From Gemmatimonadota bacterium (GTDB lineage Bacteria; Gemmatimonadota; Gemmatimonadetes; Gemmatimonadales; GWC2-71-9), in NCBI GenBank assembly GCA_025357945.1, contig JANYLJ010000032.1, positions 2,501 through 66,500 on the forward strand: a stretch of 64,000 nt of DNA. The letters run 5' to 3'. Below are positions 16,382 to 28,009 of the stretch, piece by piece. The stretch's first letter is position 1. Every line of letters begins with the position of its first letter. The translations under genes and the position numbers were made by a program. The notes below the pieces were generated by a model. The model made no database searches and was not told the DNA's origin. It worked only from the letters and a program-made list of their open reading frames with translations.

Positions 16382-16827
16382 AGGCGTACCGGATCGGGAA
16401 TGGGTATCAGGCGCGCGAATACGTCGTCGGGAAACCGGGTCAGCCGCTGCGCGGCGTCGACAATGAACAGGTCGGTCGTGGCCGTTGCAAGCAGCACGCC
16501 GGTGCCGTCGTGCTCTACCGCGTAGCCGAAGGTCACGCGCCGGGATGCCACGGCGCGCACCCAGGTGCGCACCCGAATCGGGTCATCGTATCGCGCGGGC
16601 CGCCGGAAGCGGACGCTGAGGTCAGAGACCATCAACTGGAAGCCTGCGGCTTCGATTTCACGGTACGAGATACCGGTCACGCGCAGGTGTTCGGTGCGCG
16701 CGACGTCGAGCCAGACTAGGTAGCGGGCGTGGTACACCACACTCTGCTGGTCCGTTTCGGAATAGTCAACCCGGCGGCGAATCGTGGTGATCGTGCCGGC
16801 ATCGGTTGCCTGAGACTCCTCCATCAT
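16378..16827 (-). CDS. Acyl-CoA thioesterase, YbgC/4HBT family
   Basis: A 149-residue hot-dog-fold thioesterase. The motif RVDYSETDQQSVVYHARYLVWLD (quoted in part: DYSETDQQSVVYHARYL) matches the YbgC/FcbC pattern D-x-x-D-x-x-G-V-V-Y-H, with Q-S replacing the usual M-G. Substrate is unknown. It is the first gene of the minus-strand LPS/RNase PH operon and starts 14 bases from the divergent lpxH-like gene. Confidence 0.85.
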   Translation of the reverse strand: MMEESQATDAGTITTIRRRVDYSETDQQSVVYHARYLVWLDVARTEHLRVTGISYREIEAAGFQLMVSDLSVRFRRPARYDDPIRVRTWVRAVASRRVTFGYAVEHDGTGVLLATATTDLFIVDAAQRLTRFPDDVFARLIPIPDPVRL

Positions 16828-16841
16828 CCACCTTTCGCGCC

Positions 16842-17570
16842 GTGATCGGACATCGACTCGTGGTCGTCGCCGACGCCCACCTCGGCGCAGCAGACCCTTC
16901 CGGCGAGGACGCGTTCCTCGCGTTTCTGGATATCGTGCCGTCGCTCGGCGACTCGCTCCTGCTCGCCGGCGACATCTACGACTTCTGGTTCACGTACAAA
17001 CGGTTGATTCCCCGCCACTGTATCCGTGTCACGTCACGGATCGTCGAACTGGCGCGTCGTCTGCCGGTGTTAATGATCGGCGGCAACCATGATCGCTGGG
17101 GCGAAGCGTTCTGGGGTGCGGAAACCGGCGTCACCTTTCATCCGCGCCAGCTGCGATTCGCGATCGGTGATCGCGCCGTGCTCGCGATGCATGGTGACGG
17201 CGTGCACACAGAACATCGTGTTGCCACTATCCTCAACCGCGTGCTCGACTCCCACGCAACCATGGCCGTGTTCGCGGCACTGCCGTCGGCAGTCGGCTTT
17301 CGTGTCGCGAAGAGTCTCGGCCACGATCCCGCCTTCGCGGCGGCCCACCCGGAACTCGTCGACCTCGCCGTGACTCGCCAGGCCGCGTGGGCGGAGCGCC
17401 TGCTCCAGGACGATCCGTCCATCGGCACACTGGTCATGGCCCATACCCATCGTGCGGCACTCCGTGAAGTCGCGCCGCAGCGCTGGTACGTCAATCCGGG
17501 CGCGTGGCTCCACGACCGCCGCTATGCCACGGTCGACGCTTCAGGGGTAGACCTCGCGACCTTCGCCTGA
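16842..17570 (+). CDS. lpxH: UDP-2,3-diacylglucosamine diphosphatase (LpxH-like)
   Basis: A calcineurin-like metallophosphatase of about 242 residues that cleaves UDP-diacylglucosamine to lipid X in lipid A synthesis. Metal ligands are visible in VADAHLG, GDIYDFWF, GGNHDRW, AMHGDGV and MAHTHRA. The family-specific loop DFWFTYKRLIPRH is present. GTG at 16842 is preferred because the fold starts immediately after (HRLVVVADAHL); TTG at 16806 would add 12 residues and overlap the divergent gene. No Shine-Dalgarno is seen. The 3' end overlaps convergent murI by 30 bases. Confidence 0.87.
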   Translation: MIGHRLVVVADAHLGAADPSGEDAFLAFLDIVPSLGDSLLLAGDIYDFWFTYKRLIPRHCIRVTSRIVELARRLPVLMIGGNHDRWGEAFWGAETGVTFHPRQLRFAIGDRAVLAMHGDGVHTEHRVATILNRVLDSHATMAVFAALPSAVGFRVAKSLGHDPAFAAAHPELVDLAVTRQAAWAERLLQDDPSIGTLVMAHTHRAALREVAPQRWYVNPGAWLHDRRYATVDASGVDLATFA

Positions 17571-18380
17571 GCGCGCATCGCCGCCGAGGTCCACGACTTC
17601 CACCGGCGCGGGCGATCCATCCATGAAGACGGCACCGACGCGGGCGAAGCGCGCAGCGTCATCGGTGGCCACCCAACGCTCGGTCGCGTCGCTATTCACC
17701 CCGGCTGCCAAACCAAGTTCGACGAGCAGGTCGGCCAACTCCCGTGCCGTCTCCTCCGCGCTATCGATCAGCTGTACCTCGTCCCCCATGACGCGCCGGA
17801 GGAGCGGCTTGAGCATCGGATAGTGCGTGCAGCCGAGGACGAGCGCGTCGATCCCGGCCTGTCGCATTGGCGCAAGGTACTCCTCTGCCACGCGGCGTGT
17901 GGCTTCGTGATCGAACCAGCCCTCCTCCACCAGTGGCACGAAGAGCGGGCAGGCGCGATCGGTCACCTGGAGGTCCGGTCGGGCGTGCAGCAACGCCCGC
18001 GGATACGCGCCCGACGCAATGGTTCCCGCGGTGCCAATCACGCCGACCTTGCCGCGCGTCGTCGCCCTGGCGGCGGCGCGAGCGCCTGGCTCGATCACCC
18101 CAATCACCGGCACTGGCGAGCGCGACCGCAGATCGTCCAGGGCGTGCGCGGTAACGGTGTTGCAGGCGATGACTACCGCCTTGACCTGCTGGGCGAGCAA
18201 CCAGTCGAGAATTTCGCGAGCGTACCGGCGGACGGTCTCCGGTGACTTGGGGCCATAGGGGACCCGGGCGGTATCACCGAAATAGATGGTCGATTCGTTG
18301 GGGAGCAGCTTGCGGATCGCGCTGGCGACGGTCAGCCCGCCGATGCCGGAATCGAAGATCCCGATCGGGGCGATCGACAT
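17541..18380 (-). CDS. murI: Glutamate racemase
   Basis: Supplies D-glutamate for peptidoglycan. The 279 residues contain both catalytic cysteines, in VIACNTVTAHAL and LGCTHYPMLKPLL, and the N-terminal IGIFDSGIGGLTVASAI motif with the substrate-binding FGDTARVPYG. It shares one base with the upstream gene's stop (TGATG) and its last ten codons overlap the convergent lpxH-like gene. Confidence 0.97.
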   Translation of the reverse strand: MSIAPIGIFDSGIGGLTVASAIRKLLPNESTIYFGDTARVPYGPKSPETVRRYAREILDWLLAQQVKAVVIACNTVTAHALDDLRSRSPVPVIGVIEPGARAAARATTRGKVGVIGTAGTIASGAYPRALLHARPDLQVTDRACPLFVPLVEEGWFDHEATRRVAEEYLAPMRQAGIDALVLGCTHYPMLKPLLRRVMGDEVQLIDSAEETARELADLLVELGLAAGVNSDATERWVATDDAARFARVGAVFMDGSPAPVEVVDLGGDARSGEGREVYP

Positions 18381-18847
18381 CAGTGCGGGATGCTGATCGT
18401 GACGCCGAGGCCGGGTCGAGCGCCCGGGAGTGCCCGCAGATGGAGATCGCGCGGGAAGTCGATCAGGTGCGCCGACACGTACGCCTCGAGGGCCGAGAAG
18501 AGGTGATTGAACACGATGAGGACGATCCAGTCCTGTCGTTCCCCACGGCGAAACGCGGCGGTTGTCGTATCGGCGCGATCGAGATAGCGGAGTTCGGTGG
18601 CGGTCTTCATTGCCATGCTGATGGCGAGCCCTTCGAAGGCAACAAACAGCCCGCCGGTGAGCTTGCGGTCGAGCGCGGCCTGTCCCCAGCCGGGAACGAC
18701 GAGCGATCGGAAGAAATAGCCGAGCGGCGCCGACCGATGCCGCAGTGTATCAGACGGCTGGCGGGTCGGCCGCGCCACGCCACCCTGGGCGGGGCCCGGG
18801 TCCGGTAGCGTTGCGGCAAGCAGCAGCGCCAGCAGGAGACATCGCAT
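18380..18847 (-). CDS. DUF5683-like membrane protein
   Basis: A 155-residue protein with a signal peptide (MRCLLLALLLAATLPDPGPA) and the DUF5683 signature RSLVVPGWGQAALDRKLTGG followed by a membrane helix (FVAFEGLAISMAM) and a second near DWIVLIVFNHLFSALEAYV. Function unknown. The ATG directly before the signal peptide is preferred to a longer open frame. Coupled to murI by TGATG. Confidence 0.75.
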   Translation of the reverse strand: MRCLLLALLLAATLPDPGPAQGGVARPTRQPSDTLRHRSAPLGYFFRSLVVPGWGQAALDRKLTGGLFVAFEGLAISMAMKTATELRYLDRADTTTAAFRRGERQDWIVLIVFNHLFSALEAYVSAHLIDFPRDLHLRALPGARPGLGVTISIPH

Positions 18848-18899
18848 GGACGGAAGGTAGACCCATCGCCCCGGGAGCGCCCGCGGGGTGCACGGAACG

Positions 18900-19274
18900 C
18901 TAGCGCGCAGCAATCAATTCGATTTCCACGCGCACACCGCGCGGGAGTCCGCCGACGGCGACGGTAGACCGGGCTGGACGGTGGCTGCCGAAGTGACGGG
19001 CATACACCTCATTCATCGCCGCGAATTCGCCCATGTCCTGCAGGAACACCGTCGTCTTGACCACGTGCGCGAAGCTGAGACCGGCTGCCACGAGCACATT
19101 CTGGAGGTTTTGCATCACGCGCTCAGTCTGCTCGGTGATTCCGCCGGCGACGACCTCCATCGTCGCGGGGTCGAGCGCGATCTGGCCGGCGGTGAACAGG
19201 AAGCCGTTCGACACGATCCCTTGCGAGTATGGGCCGATGGCTTTGGGGGCGTCCGGCGTGGCGATGGTTTGCAT
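18900..19274 (-). CDS. ridA: RidA family enamine/imine deaminase
   Basis: Hydrolyses reactive enamines and imines produced by PLP enzymes. The 124 residues contain AIGPYSQGI, FTAGQIALDP, and the C-terminal LPRGVRVEIELIA motif carrying the active-site Arg and Glu. Length is standard. It follows tatD after 46 bases on the same strand. The ATG directly before TIATPDAPKAIGPYSQ is the natural start; the frame extends upstream but into tatD. Confidence 0.95.
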   Translation of the reverse strand: MQTIATPDAPKAIGPYSQGIVSNGFLFTAGQIALDPATMEVVAGGITEQTERVMQNLQNVLVAAGLSFAHVVKTTVFLQDMGEFAAMNEVYARHFGSHRPARSTVAVGGLPRGVRVEIELIAAR

Positions 19275-19320
19275 TGAAGATCCTCGGGCGGTGAGGCGTG
19301 AGAGAGACGGGAGACGGGAT

Positions 19321-20091
19321 TCATTCCCGCTCGTGCGGTCCCCAAAATAATCGTAGCGCGTTGGCCGTCGTGGCGTCGGCGATCTCGGCGAATGATATGC
19401 CTCGCAGGTCGGCAACCTTTCTTGCCACCGCCACCACGAAGGCCGGTTCGTTCCGCTTGCCACGCAGCGGGACCGGTGCGAGGTAGGGAGCGTCGGTTTC
19501 GATCAGGAGACGCTCCATTGGTACCGCCCGAACGGTGTCGTGCTGGGTCCATGACTTGAACGTGACCATGCCACTGAACGAAAAGAACCAGCCATCGGCG
19601 AGCCCGGCGTCCCGCAGTGCCGGGCCGCTCGAGAACGAGTGCAGTACCACCGTGGCGCGCGGCTGTTCGCGCAGGATCGCGACGACGTCGTCGTCGGCCT
19701 CGCGAGCGTGGATCACGACGGGAAGGCCAGCGCCGACCGCCATCGCGAGCTGCTCGCGGAAAACGTGTCGCTGGACGTACCGCGGCGCGTGGTCGTAGTG
19801 GTAGTCGAGGCCGATTTCGCCCGCCGCGAGGACGCTCGGGTGTTGCCAGGCGCGGGCGACCTGCTCGCGTATCGCATCTCCCCACATGGCAGCGTCGTGG
19901 GGGTGGCAGCCGGTGGCGACGCCGAACGTCGGATCCTCCGCTGCCCACCCGAGCGTCGTGTCGAGCTCGGCGAGGCGGCTTTCAACGACAAGTGCGCGGC
20001 CGACACCGGCCGCGCGCATCCGCGCCACCGTTTCGCGTCGGTCCGACGCGAAGGCCGGGTCGCCGAGATGGCAGTGCGTGTCGATCAACAC
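19321..20091 (-). CDS. tatD: TatD family metal-dependent DNase
   Basis: A TIM-barrel hydrolase of 256 residues. Metal-binding motifs are IDTHCHLGD, AGEIGLDYHY, VIHAREADDD, VLHSFSS and the C-terminal IETDAPYLAPVPLRGKRNEP. The GTG at 20091 is chosen since it directly precedes LIDTHCHL and lies 13 bases after the secF stop; TTG at 20088 is an alternative. TatD proteins are 3'-5' nucleases; the exact substrate here is not known. Confidence 0.93.
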   Translation of the reverse strand: MLIDTHCHLGDPAFASDRRETVARMRAAGVGRALVVESRLAELDTTLGWAAEDPTFGVATGCHPHDAAMWGDAIREQVARAWQHPSVLAAGEIGLDYHYDHAPRYVQRHVFREQLAMAVGAGLPVVIHAREADDDVVAILREQPRATVVLHSFSSGPALRDAGLADGWFFSFSGMVTFKSWTQHDTVRAVPMERLLIETDAPYLAPVPLRGKRNEPAFVVAVARKVADLRGISFAEIADATTANALRLFWGPHERE

Positions 20092-20104
20092 CCGGCGACG
20101 CCGG

Positions 20105-21073
20105 TCAGGCCGGACGCGTCCGAACGGTGGCGCCCTTGGTGGCACCCACCTTGACGCCGCGGCCGTCCATTCCGGGCCACTTGGTTTCGATGATCAGTAG
20201 CACTGGTGCGGCGATGAACACCGATGAGAAGGTGCCGGTGAACACCCCGAAGAACATCACCAGCGCAAAGGGCCGGATCACCGGTCCACCGAAGATTGCC
20301 AGCGCCGTGAGGGTCGCCAGCGCGGTGGCGTGCGTGAGCACCGAGCGTGGCAGCGTTTCGTTGATCGACTGGTTCAACACGGACACCAGTTGGTCACGTC
20401 GGTTCTTGCGCATGTTTTCGCGGACGCGATCGAAGATGACAATGGTGTCGTTGAGCGAATAGCCGACCATCGACAGCACGGCGGCCACCACGACGAGGCT
20501 CACTTCCAGCTTGATCACCGCGATAAAGCAGATCGTCAGGACGATATCGTGGAACGTGGCGACGACGGCGGCGAGCCCGAACCGCCACTCGAAGCGGATG
20601 GCGAGGTAGGCTAGCACGGCGAAGAAGGAGAGAAAGATGGCCAGGAACGCTTTTATCCGGAGGTCGCCGCCGACCTTCGGACCGACGGAATGGGTGCCAT
20701 CGAGCCGCCACTTCCCGGCGCCGATCACCTGATCGAGCGCCTTCCCGATCGCGGCGCCCGTCACGCTCGTGTTATCCGGATCCTTGCCGATGGAATTGGG
20801 GGCGCGGATCAGGTACTGGTTCTGGCCGAAGGGGGTGATTTCCGCGTCACCGAGTCCGACCTGCTTCAGGCCGGCGCGGAGCGCCTCTGGGGCGACGGCG
20901 GGCCCGGTCACCGCGATTCTCATCAGCGTGCCGCCGGTGAACTCGACGGAATAGTTCACGCCGCGAACGATCAGGGCGACCATGCCGACGAGGAAGAGGG
21001 CGATGGTCGCGCGGATCGCCTTGCCGCGGAATCCGATGAAGTCGTACTTGGCGTGTGCGAAGATGCGAACCAT
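20105..21073 (-). CDS. secF: Protein translocase subunit SecF
   Basis: Works with SecD to use the proton motive force to pull secreted proteins through SecYEG. The 322 residues show an N-terminal helix (about 20-40), the conserved VNYSVEFTGGTLMRI motif, a periplasmic domain, and five C-terminal helices with the SLNDTIVIFDRVRENMRK loop. It follows secD after four bases. Confidence 0.97.
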   Translation of the reverse strand: MVRIFAHAKYDFIGFRGKAIRATIALFLVGMVALIVRGVNYSVEFTGGTLMRIAVTGPAVAPEALRAGLKQVGLGDAEITPFGQNQYLIRAPNSIGKDPDNTSVTGAAIGKALDQVIGAGKWRLDGTHSVGPKVGGDLRIKAFLAIFLSFFAVLAYLAIRFEWRFGLAAVVATFHDIVLTICFIAVIKLEVSLVVVAAVLSMVGYSLNDTIVIFDRVRENMRKNRRDQLVSVLNQSINETLPRSVLTHATALATLTALAIFGGPVIRPFALVMFFGVFTGTFSSVFIAAPVLLIIETKWPGMDGRGVKVGATKGATVRTRPA

Positions 21074-21077
21074 GGGA

Positions 21078-22742
21078 TCAGATACTCAGCGTTGTTGCGG
21101 TGGGCCGACGCTCGAGCCACAGCAGGAATAAAGTCTTGGTCACGAACACGGCCGTCACCATCGATGCGGCGATACCCATGATGAGGGTCACCGCGAAGCC
21201 CTTGACCGGGCCGGTGCCGAACTGGAACAGGAACAAGGCGGTCAGGACGGTGGAGACGTTCGAGTCGATGATCGCGTTCATCGCGTGCTTGAATCCCTCT
21301 TCGACCGCGAGACGCACCGACCGACCTGCGATCAGTTCTTCGCGAATGCGCTCGAAGATCAGCACGTTGGCGTCGACCGCAATGCCGACGGAGAGCACCA
21401 GACCGGCGAGACCTGGCAACGTGAGCGTCGCCTTGAGTGCGGCGAGCCCGGCCAGGGTGAACAGGACATACAAGCCAAGCGCGACCACCGCAAGGACGCC
21501 GGCCCCGCGGTAGTATCCGATCATGATCAGCACGACGAGGATAGCGCCCACGACGCCAGCCGTGATGCCGCCGCGAATCGAGTCCTGACCGAGTGAGGCG
21601 CCCACCTGGAAGTCTTCGATGATTTTCAATGGCACCGGCAGCGCACCGGCCTTGAGGGTCAGCGCCAGGTCGTTCGCCTCGGCGAGCGAACGGTTGCCGA
21701 GCTCGATCTGGCCGTGCTGATCGATGCGACTCTGGATGACGGGTGGCCGGCCTTCGACCTTGCCACTGAGCATGATCGCCATGTAGTCGCCGACGTGACG
21801 GCCCGTTTCGGCACCGAACACGCGGCCACCCGCGCGATCGAGCGTGAAGTTTACCGTGCGCGCCTGGGTGACGGGGTCGATCTGCGCGGTGGCATCGGTG
21901 AGATGGGTACCGTCCACGATCGACTTGTCGGCGAGGGCGTAGAGGAGGCGCCACTGCTGGGTGCCCACGGACTGCGGTTGACCATTCGCCCAGAACAACT
22001 CCACGCCGCGCGGCCAGAGACGGCGAACCGCGGGCACATGCAGCAGCGAGTCGGTGCGCAGGTACGCGGTCTCCAGCACGGCATACTCACCCGGCATCGG
22101 GGTGAAGCCGACTTCGCTGGCGGGGTGAATCAGGTCGCCGAGGATCCTGGTTCCGGCGGAGTCGCCCCCGGACTTGGCTGAATCGGCAGCGCCCTTCCTG
22201 GTCGTGTCGCCGGTCAGCAACGCGGCGACGCCCTTGGCTGAGGGCGCCGCACCGTTGCTCTTGACGCCAAGGCGGCGCAGCTCGTTATCCATCAGCGGCA
22301 GCGAGGCTTCCAGTCCGGCGGTCTTGTCGGCGATCCGGAACTCGAGCTTGGCGTTGCTCTCGACGACGGCGCGGGCGCGGGCCGGATCACTCAGGCCCGG
22401 CAGCTCGACCACGATCTGGTCGCTGCCGACCTTCTGGATCAGCGGCTCGCTGACACCGAACTCGTCGATGCGCTTGCGCAGCACTGTGAGCGCCTTGTCG
22501 ATGTCGCCCTTGAAGTCGGTAGACTTCACGCTGCTCGTGTCGAGCGTGAGTGCGAGGTGCATCCCACCTTGCAAGTCGAGCCCGTATTTGATCGGGACGC
22601 GCCGCTCGGTCGTGTCATGCATCACGCCCTGGGCGTTCCGTTCCCGCACGGTCTGGTTGCTCGGAAACAGGTAGATGATCGATCCGGCGATCATCAGACC
22701 AATCAGGATCATGCGGTTGCGAATCGTGGAAAGCATTGTCAC
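21078..22742 (-). CDS. secD: Protein translocase subunit SecD
   Basis: The 554-residue partner of SecF. After one N-terminal helix comes IKYGLDLQGGMHLALTLD, a large periplasmic region with the P1 domain (VELPGLSDPARARAVV), and five helices after ASLGQDSIRGGITAGVVGA with VDANVLIFERIREEL. GTG at 22742 overlaps the ribF stop (GTGA); an ATG two codons later (22736) is equally possible. No yajC lies next to it. Confidence 0.97.
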   Translation of the reverse strand: MTMLSTIRNRMILIGLMIAGSIIYLFPSNQTVRERNAQGVMHDTTERRVPIKYGLDLQGGMHLALTLDTSSVKSTDFKGDIDKALTVLRKRIDEFGVSEPLIQKVGSDQIVVELPGLSDPARARAVVESNAKLEFRIADKTAGLEASLPLMDNELRRLGVKSNGAAPSAKGVAALLTGDTTRKGAADSAKSGGDSAGTRILGDLIHPASEVGFTPMPGEYAVLETAYLRTDSLLHVPAVRRLWPRGVELFWANGQPQSVGTQQWRLLYALADKSIVDGTHLTDATAQIDPVTQARTVNFTLDRAGGRVFGAETGRHVGDYMAIMLSGKVEGRPPVIQSRIDQHGQIELGNRSLAEANDLALTLKAGALPVPLKIIEDFQVGASLGQDSIRGGITAGVVGAILVVLIMIGYYRGAGVLAVVALGLYVLFTLAGLAALKATLTLPGLAGLVLSVGIAVDANVLIFERIREELIAGRSVRLAVEEGFKHAMNAIIDSNVSTVLTALFLFQFGTGPVKGFAVTLIMGIAASMVTAVFVTKTLFLLWLERRPTATTLSI

Positions 22743-23674
22743 TCAGGCGCCGCAATGGGCGCATCAAGGTCCACGCGTGCAGCGGCCAGTGTGGCCATCG
22801 CGCGCAGGCGATCATTCTCCAGCTGTTGCCGGAGCGCCGCCACGCCATCGAAGCGGCGACTTTCACGCAGGTGCGCCAGCCATTCGATCCGCACCCAGCG
22901 GTCGTACAAGTCGCCTGTGAAGCCGAACAGGTGGACTTCAATCAGGCGCCGCCCGTCGTCGAACGTCGGTCGGTGTCCCTGGTTCATCATGCCGCCGAAG
23001 CGCCCACTCGGCGTTTCCACGATCGCCGCGTACACGCCGTCGGGCGGTAGCAGCTTCCGCGACGGAACATCGAGGTTCGCCGTCGGAAACCCGACGGTTC
23101 GACCGCGCCCTTCGCCCCGCCGTACCGGCCCGCTCACCGAGTACCGCCGACCCAGTTGCCGTGCCGCGGCCGCGAGATCGCCGCCTGCCACTGCGCGGCG
23201 GATCGCCGTGCTCGATACCGGGTTACCGTCGATCGTGACCGGTGGCACCACGTCGACCGGGAACCCGCGCGCCCGACCGAGGTCCCGCAACGTCTGGACA
23301 TCGCCGGCGCGACCGCGACCGAATCCGTGATCGTGTCCGATCACCAGCTCGCGCATGTCGCATCGCTGGAGCAGGACCTGGTCGACAAACTCCGCCGGCG
23401 ACTTTGTCGCCATCGCCCGGTCAAAGCGGAGCACCAGCATTCGCTCGATCGCGCTTGTCGCCACCACCTCCAGGCGTTCCACCGCGGTCGTGAGCCTCGG
23501 TGGCGCTGCCGCCGGGTTCACCACGTCGAGCGGGTGCGGCTCGAAGGTAACCAGCATGCTCTGGCGCCCCGAGGCGGCGGCGCGCCGGGCAATCTCTTCG
23601 AGCACGGTATGATGCCCGCGATGGACACCGTCGAAGGTGCCGACGGTCACCACGCTCCCGGCCGACCCGTTCAT
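22739..23674 (-). CDS. ribF: Bifunctional riboflavin kinase / FAD synthetase
   Basis: Phosphorylates riboflavin to FMN, then adenylates it to FAD. The N-terminal nucleotidyltransferase half has TVGTFDGVHRGHHTVL and the later GNPVSSTAIRRAV; the C-terminal kinase half has GRTVGFPTANLDV and the VYAAIVETPSGRFGGMMNQGHRPTF region (in part). 311 residues, standard. The ATG overlaps the truB stop by ATGA, the usual truB-ribF order. Confidence 0.97.
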   Translation of the reverse strand: MNGSAGSVVTVGTFDGVHRGHHTVLEEIARRAAASGRQSMLVTFEPHPLDVVNPAAAPPRLTTAVERLEVVATSAIERMLVLRFDRAMATKSPAEFVDQVLLQRCDMRELVIGHDHGFGRGRAGDVQTLRDLGRARGFPVDVVPPVTIDGNPVSSTAIRRAVAGGDLAAAARQLGRRYSVSGPVRRGEGRGRTVGFPTANLDVPSRKLLPPDGVYAAIVETPSGRFGGMMNQGHRPTFDDGRRLIEVHLFGFTGDLYDRWVRIEWLAHLRESRRFDGVAALRQQLENDRLRAMATLAAARVDLDAPIAAPE

Positions 23675-24534
23675 GGCGACGGCTCGAGGACGACCAGCGG
23701 ATACCACCACCCGTTGCGTCCCTCGGCCACGGCGAGCAACCTGCCATCCGCCGCCAACAACGCGCCGGTCACGTCGCGCGGAGTGTGCTGTGCCACGCGC
23801 CGGCCGAAACTGATCTCTCGGGCGCCGACGTCAGCCACCGCTTCCGCCGTGAGCTGCGACAACAGGGCGGCCGGCGCGATCAAGCGGTCTGGCGCGGCAG
23901 CATCGGGCGCGATGGCGTCGGTCACGGCGAACGGACCGATCGACGTCCGCCGCAACTCGGCGCAGTGCGCCGGAATGCCCGCCCGTAACCCAAGATCACG
24001 CGCCAGCGCCCGCACATAGGTGCCCCGTCCCACGCTCGCCTCAAGCACCAGGTCCGGTGGCGACCAGTCGATCACGTCGATGCGGTCCACCAGTACCGTC
24101 ACCTCCGGCAGTTCGGGCGCGTTGCCTCGTCGCGCGAGGACATAGCTGCGAGTGCCCGCCACGTGCTTGGCGGAGAACGCCGGTGGTCGCTGACGCTGCG
24201 GTCCGACGAAGCCCGCCGTCAGGGCGGCGATCGCCAGGCGGTCCGGCCACACGGCCGGGCGGAACTCGCGGATCAGCGCACCAGTGGCATCGTCCGTATC
24301 CGTGGCCGAGCCAAAGCGCACCACCGCGTGGTACCGCTTGCCCATCGCCTCGACGAAGCGCGCCAATCGGGTCGCCTTGCCGACCAGCACGACCAGCAGG
24401 CCCGTCGCGAACGGATCGAGCGTCCCGGCATGCCCGACCGCGCGGGTGCCGAGCTGGCGTCGCACCATGGCCACGACATCATGCGACGTCCATCCCGCGG
24501 GCTTGTCAATGAGCAGGCCACCGGCCCCGTTCAG
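23671..24534 (-). CDS. truB: tRNA pseudouridine-55 synthase, CTG start
   Basis: Makes pseudouridine 55 in the T-loop of tRNA. The catalytic Asp is in GHAGTLDPFATGLL. The conserved N-terminus LLIDKPAGWTSHDVV lies upstream of the first GTG or ATG in frame, so the protein must start earlier. The only fitting codon is CTG at 24534-24532, which overlaps the rbfA TGA (CTGA) and is preceded by GAGGA at a good distance. That gives 287 residues, normal for the family. The C-terminal PUA-like part is present. Confidence 0.95.
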   Translation of the reverse strand: MNGAGGLLIDKPAGWTSHDVVAMVRRQLGTRAVGHAGTLDPFATGLLVVLVGKATRLARFVEAMGKRYHAVVRFGSATDTDDATGALIREFRPAVWPDRLAIAALTAGFVGPQRQRPPAFSAKHVAGTRSYVLARRGNAPELPEVTVLVDRIDVIDWSPPDLVLEASVGRGTYVRALARDLGLRAGIPAHCAELRRTSIGPFAVTDAIAPDAAAPDRLIAPAALLSQLTAEAVADVGAREISFGRRVAQHTPRDVTGALLAADGRLLAVAEGRNGWWYPLVVLEPSP

Positions 24535-24902
24535 GCTGCCCCGTCCTCACGCTTGATCTCGTTGAGCAGCGTGTTGATCTGCTGGGCGTACTCGAACCCG
24601 CGGTCGAGTTCGAAATGGAGCTCGGGCACGATCCGTGTTGTCAACGTTTGCGCCACCATGCGACGGAGATAGCCGGCGGCGCTCTGCAACCCGACCACCG
24701 CGGCTTCCTTCTCTGCCATCGTTCCGTGCGGCACCACGTGGATCGTGGCGTGAGCGAGATCCCGGGTCACCGCCACCATGCTCAGCGTGACCAAGCCGAC
24801 CCGCGGGTCGCGCACGTCACCCCGCAACAACGCCTCGGCCACCGTTGCGCGGATGCTTTCGGCGACCTGTTCAGGCCGGCGCGATGAACCCTTGCCGGCC
24901 AT
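24531..24902 (-). CDS. rbfA: 30S ribosome-binding factor RbfA
   Basis: A cold-responsive assembly factor that binds the 5' end of 16S rRNA. The 123 residues contain RPEQVAESIRATVAEALLRGDVRDPRVG (in part) and the C-terminal RIVPELHFELDRGFEYAQQI, both family hallmarks. It starts six bases after the infB stop and ends in the CTGA overlap with truB. Confidence 0.96.
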   Translation of the reverse strand: MAGKGSSRRPEQVAESIRATVAEALLRGDVRDPRVGLVTLSMVAVTRDLAHATIHVVPHGTMAEKEAAVVGLQSAAGYLRRMVAQTLTTRIVPELHFELDRGFEYAQQINTLLNEIKREDGAA

Positions 24903-24908
24903 CCGGCG

Positions 24909-27668
<2,760 letters not shown>

Positions 27669-27679
27669 TCACTCCTCCG

Positions 27680-28009
27680 TCAATCCGTCGCCCGCACCGC
27701 TGCAGCGATGATCCCCGCCGCCAACGACCGGTCCCGCACGCCGACCACCATGACCGGGGGGCGGCCGAGCCGCGCTCCCAGCGTTTCCGCATCCGGGCCC
27801 ATGACCACGGGCACGCCAGCACGCCGCGCCGGGACCACCACCTTGTTCGTCGCGCGCCGGGAGGCGTCCGCTGCCACGATCACCGCGGTACACTTTCCCT
27901 GGCGCAGCCATGCGCACGTCACATCAACTCCGGGAAGCGCGAGACCGCCGCGGACTCCCAGCCCGATCAGGCCGAGCATCGCCTCAAACTGCGGCTGCGG
28001 CGTCGCCAC
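27680..28009 (-). CDS. L7Ae-like RNA-binding protein (YlxQ type)
   Basis: A 109-residue L7Ae/L30e-fold protein between nusA and infB, the usual place for YlxQ. Visible features are LGLIGLGVRGGLALPGVDV and AVIVAADASRRATNKVVVPA. GTG at 28009 overlaps nusA by 26 bases but gives the N-terminal length seen in YlxQ; ATG at 27979 is the alternative and would remove ten residues. It probably binds a structured RNA; the target is unknown. Confidence 0.82.
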   Translation of the reverse strand: MATPQPQFEAMLGLIGLGVRGGLALPGVDVTCAWLRQGKCTAVIVAADASRRATNKVVVPARRAGVPVVMGPDAETLGARLGRPPVMVVGVRDRSLAAGIIAAAVRATD

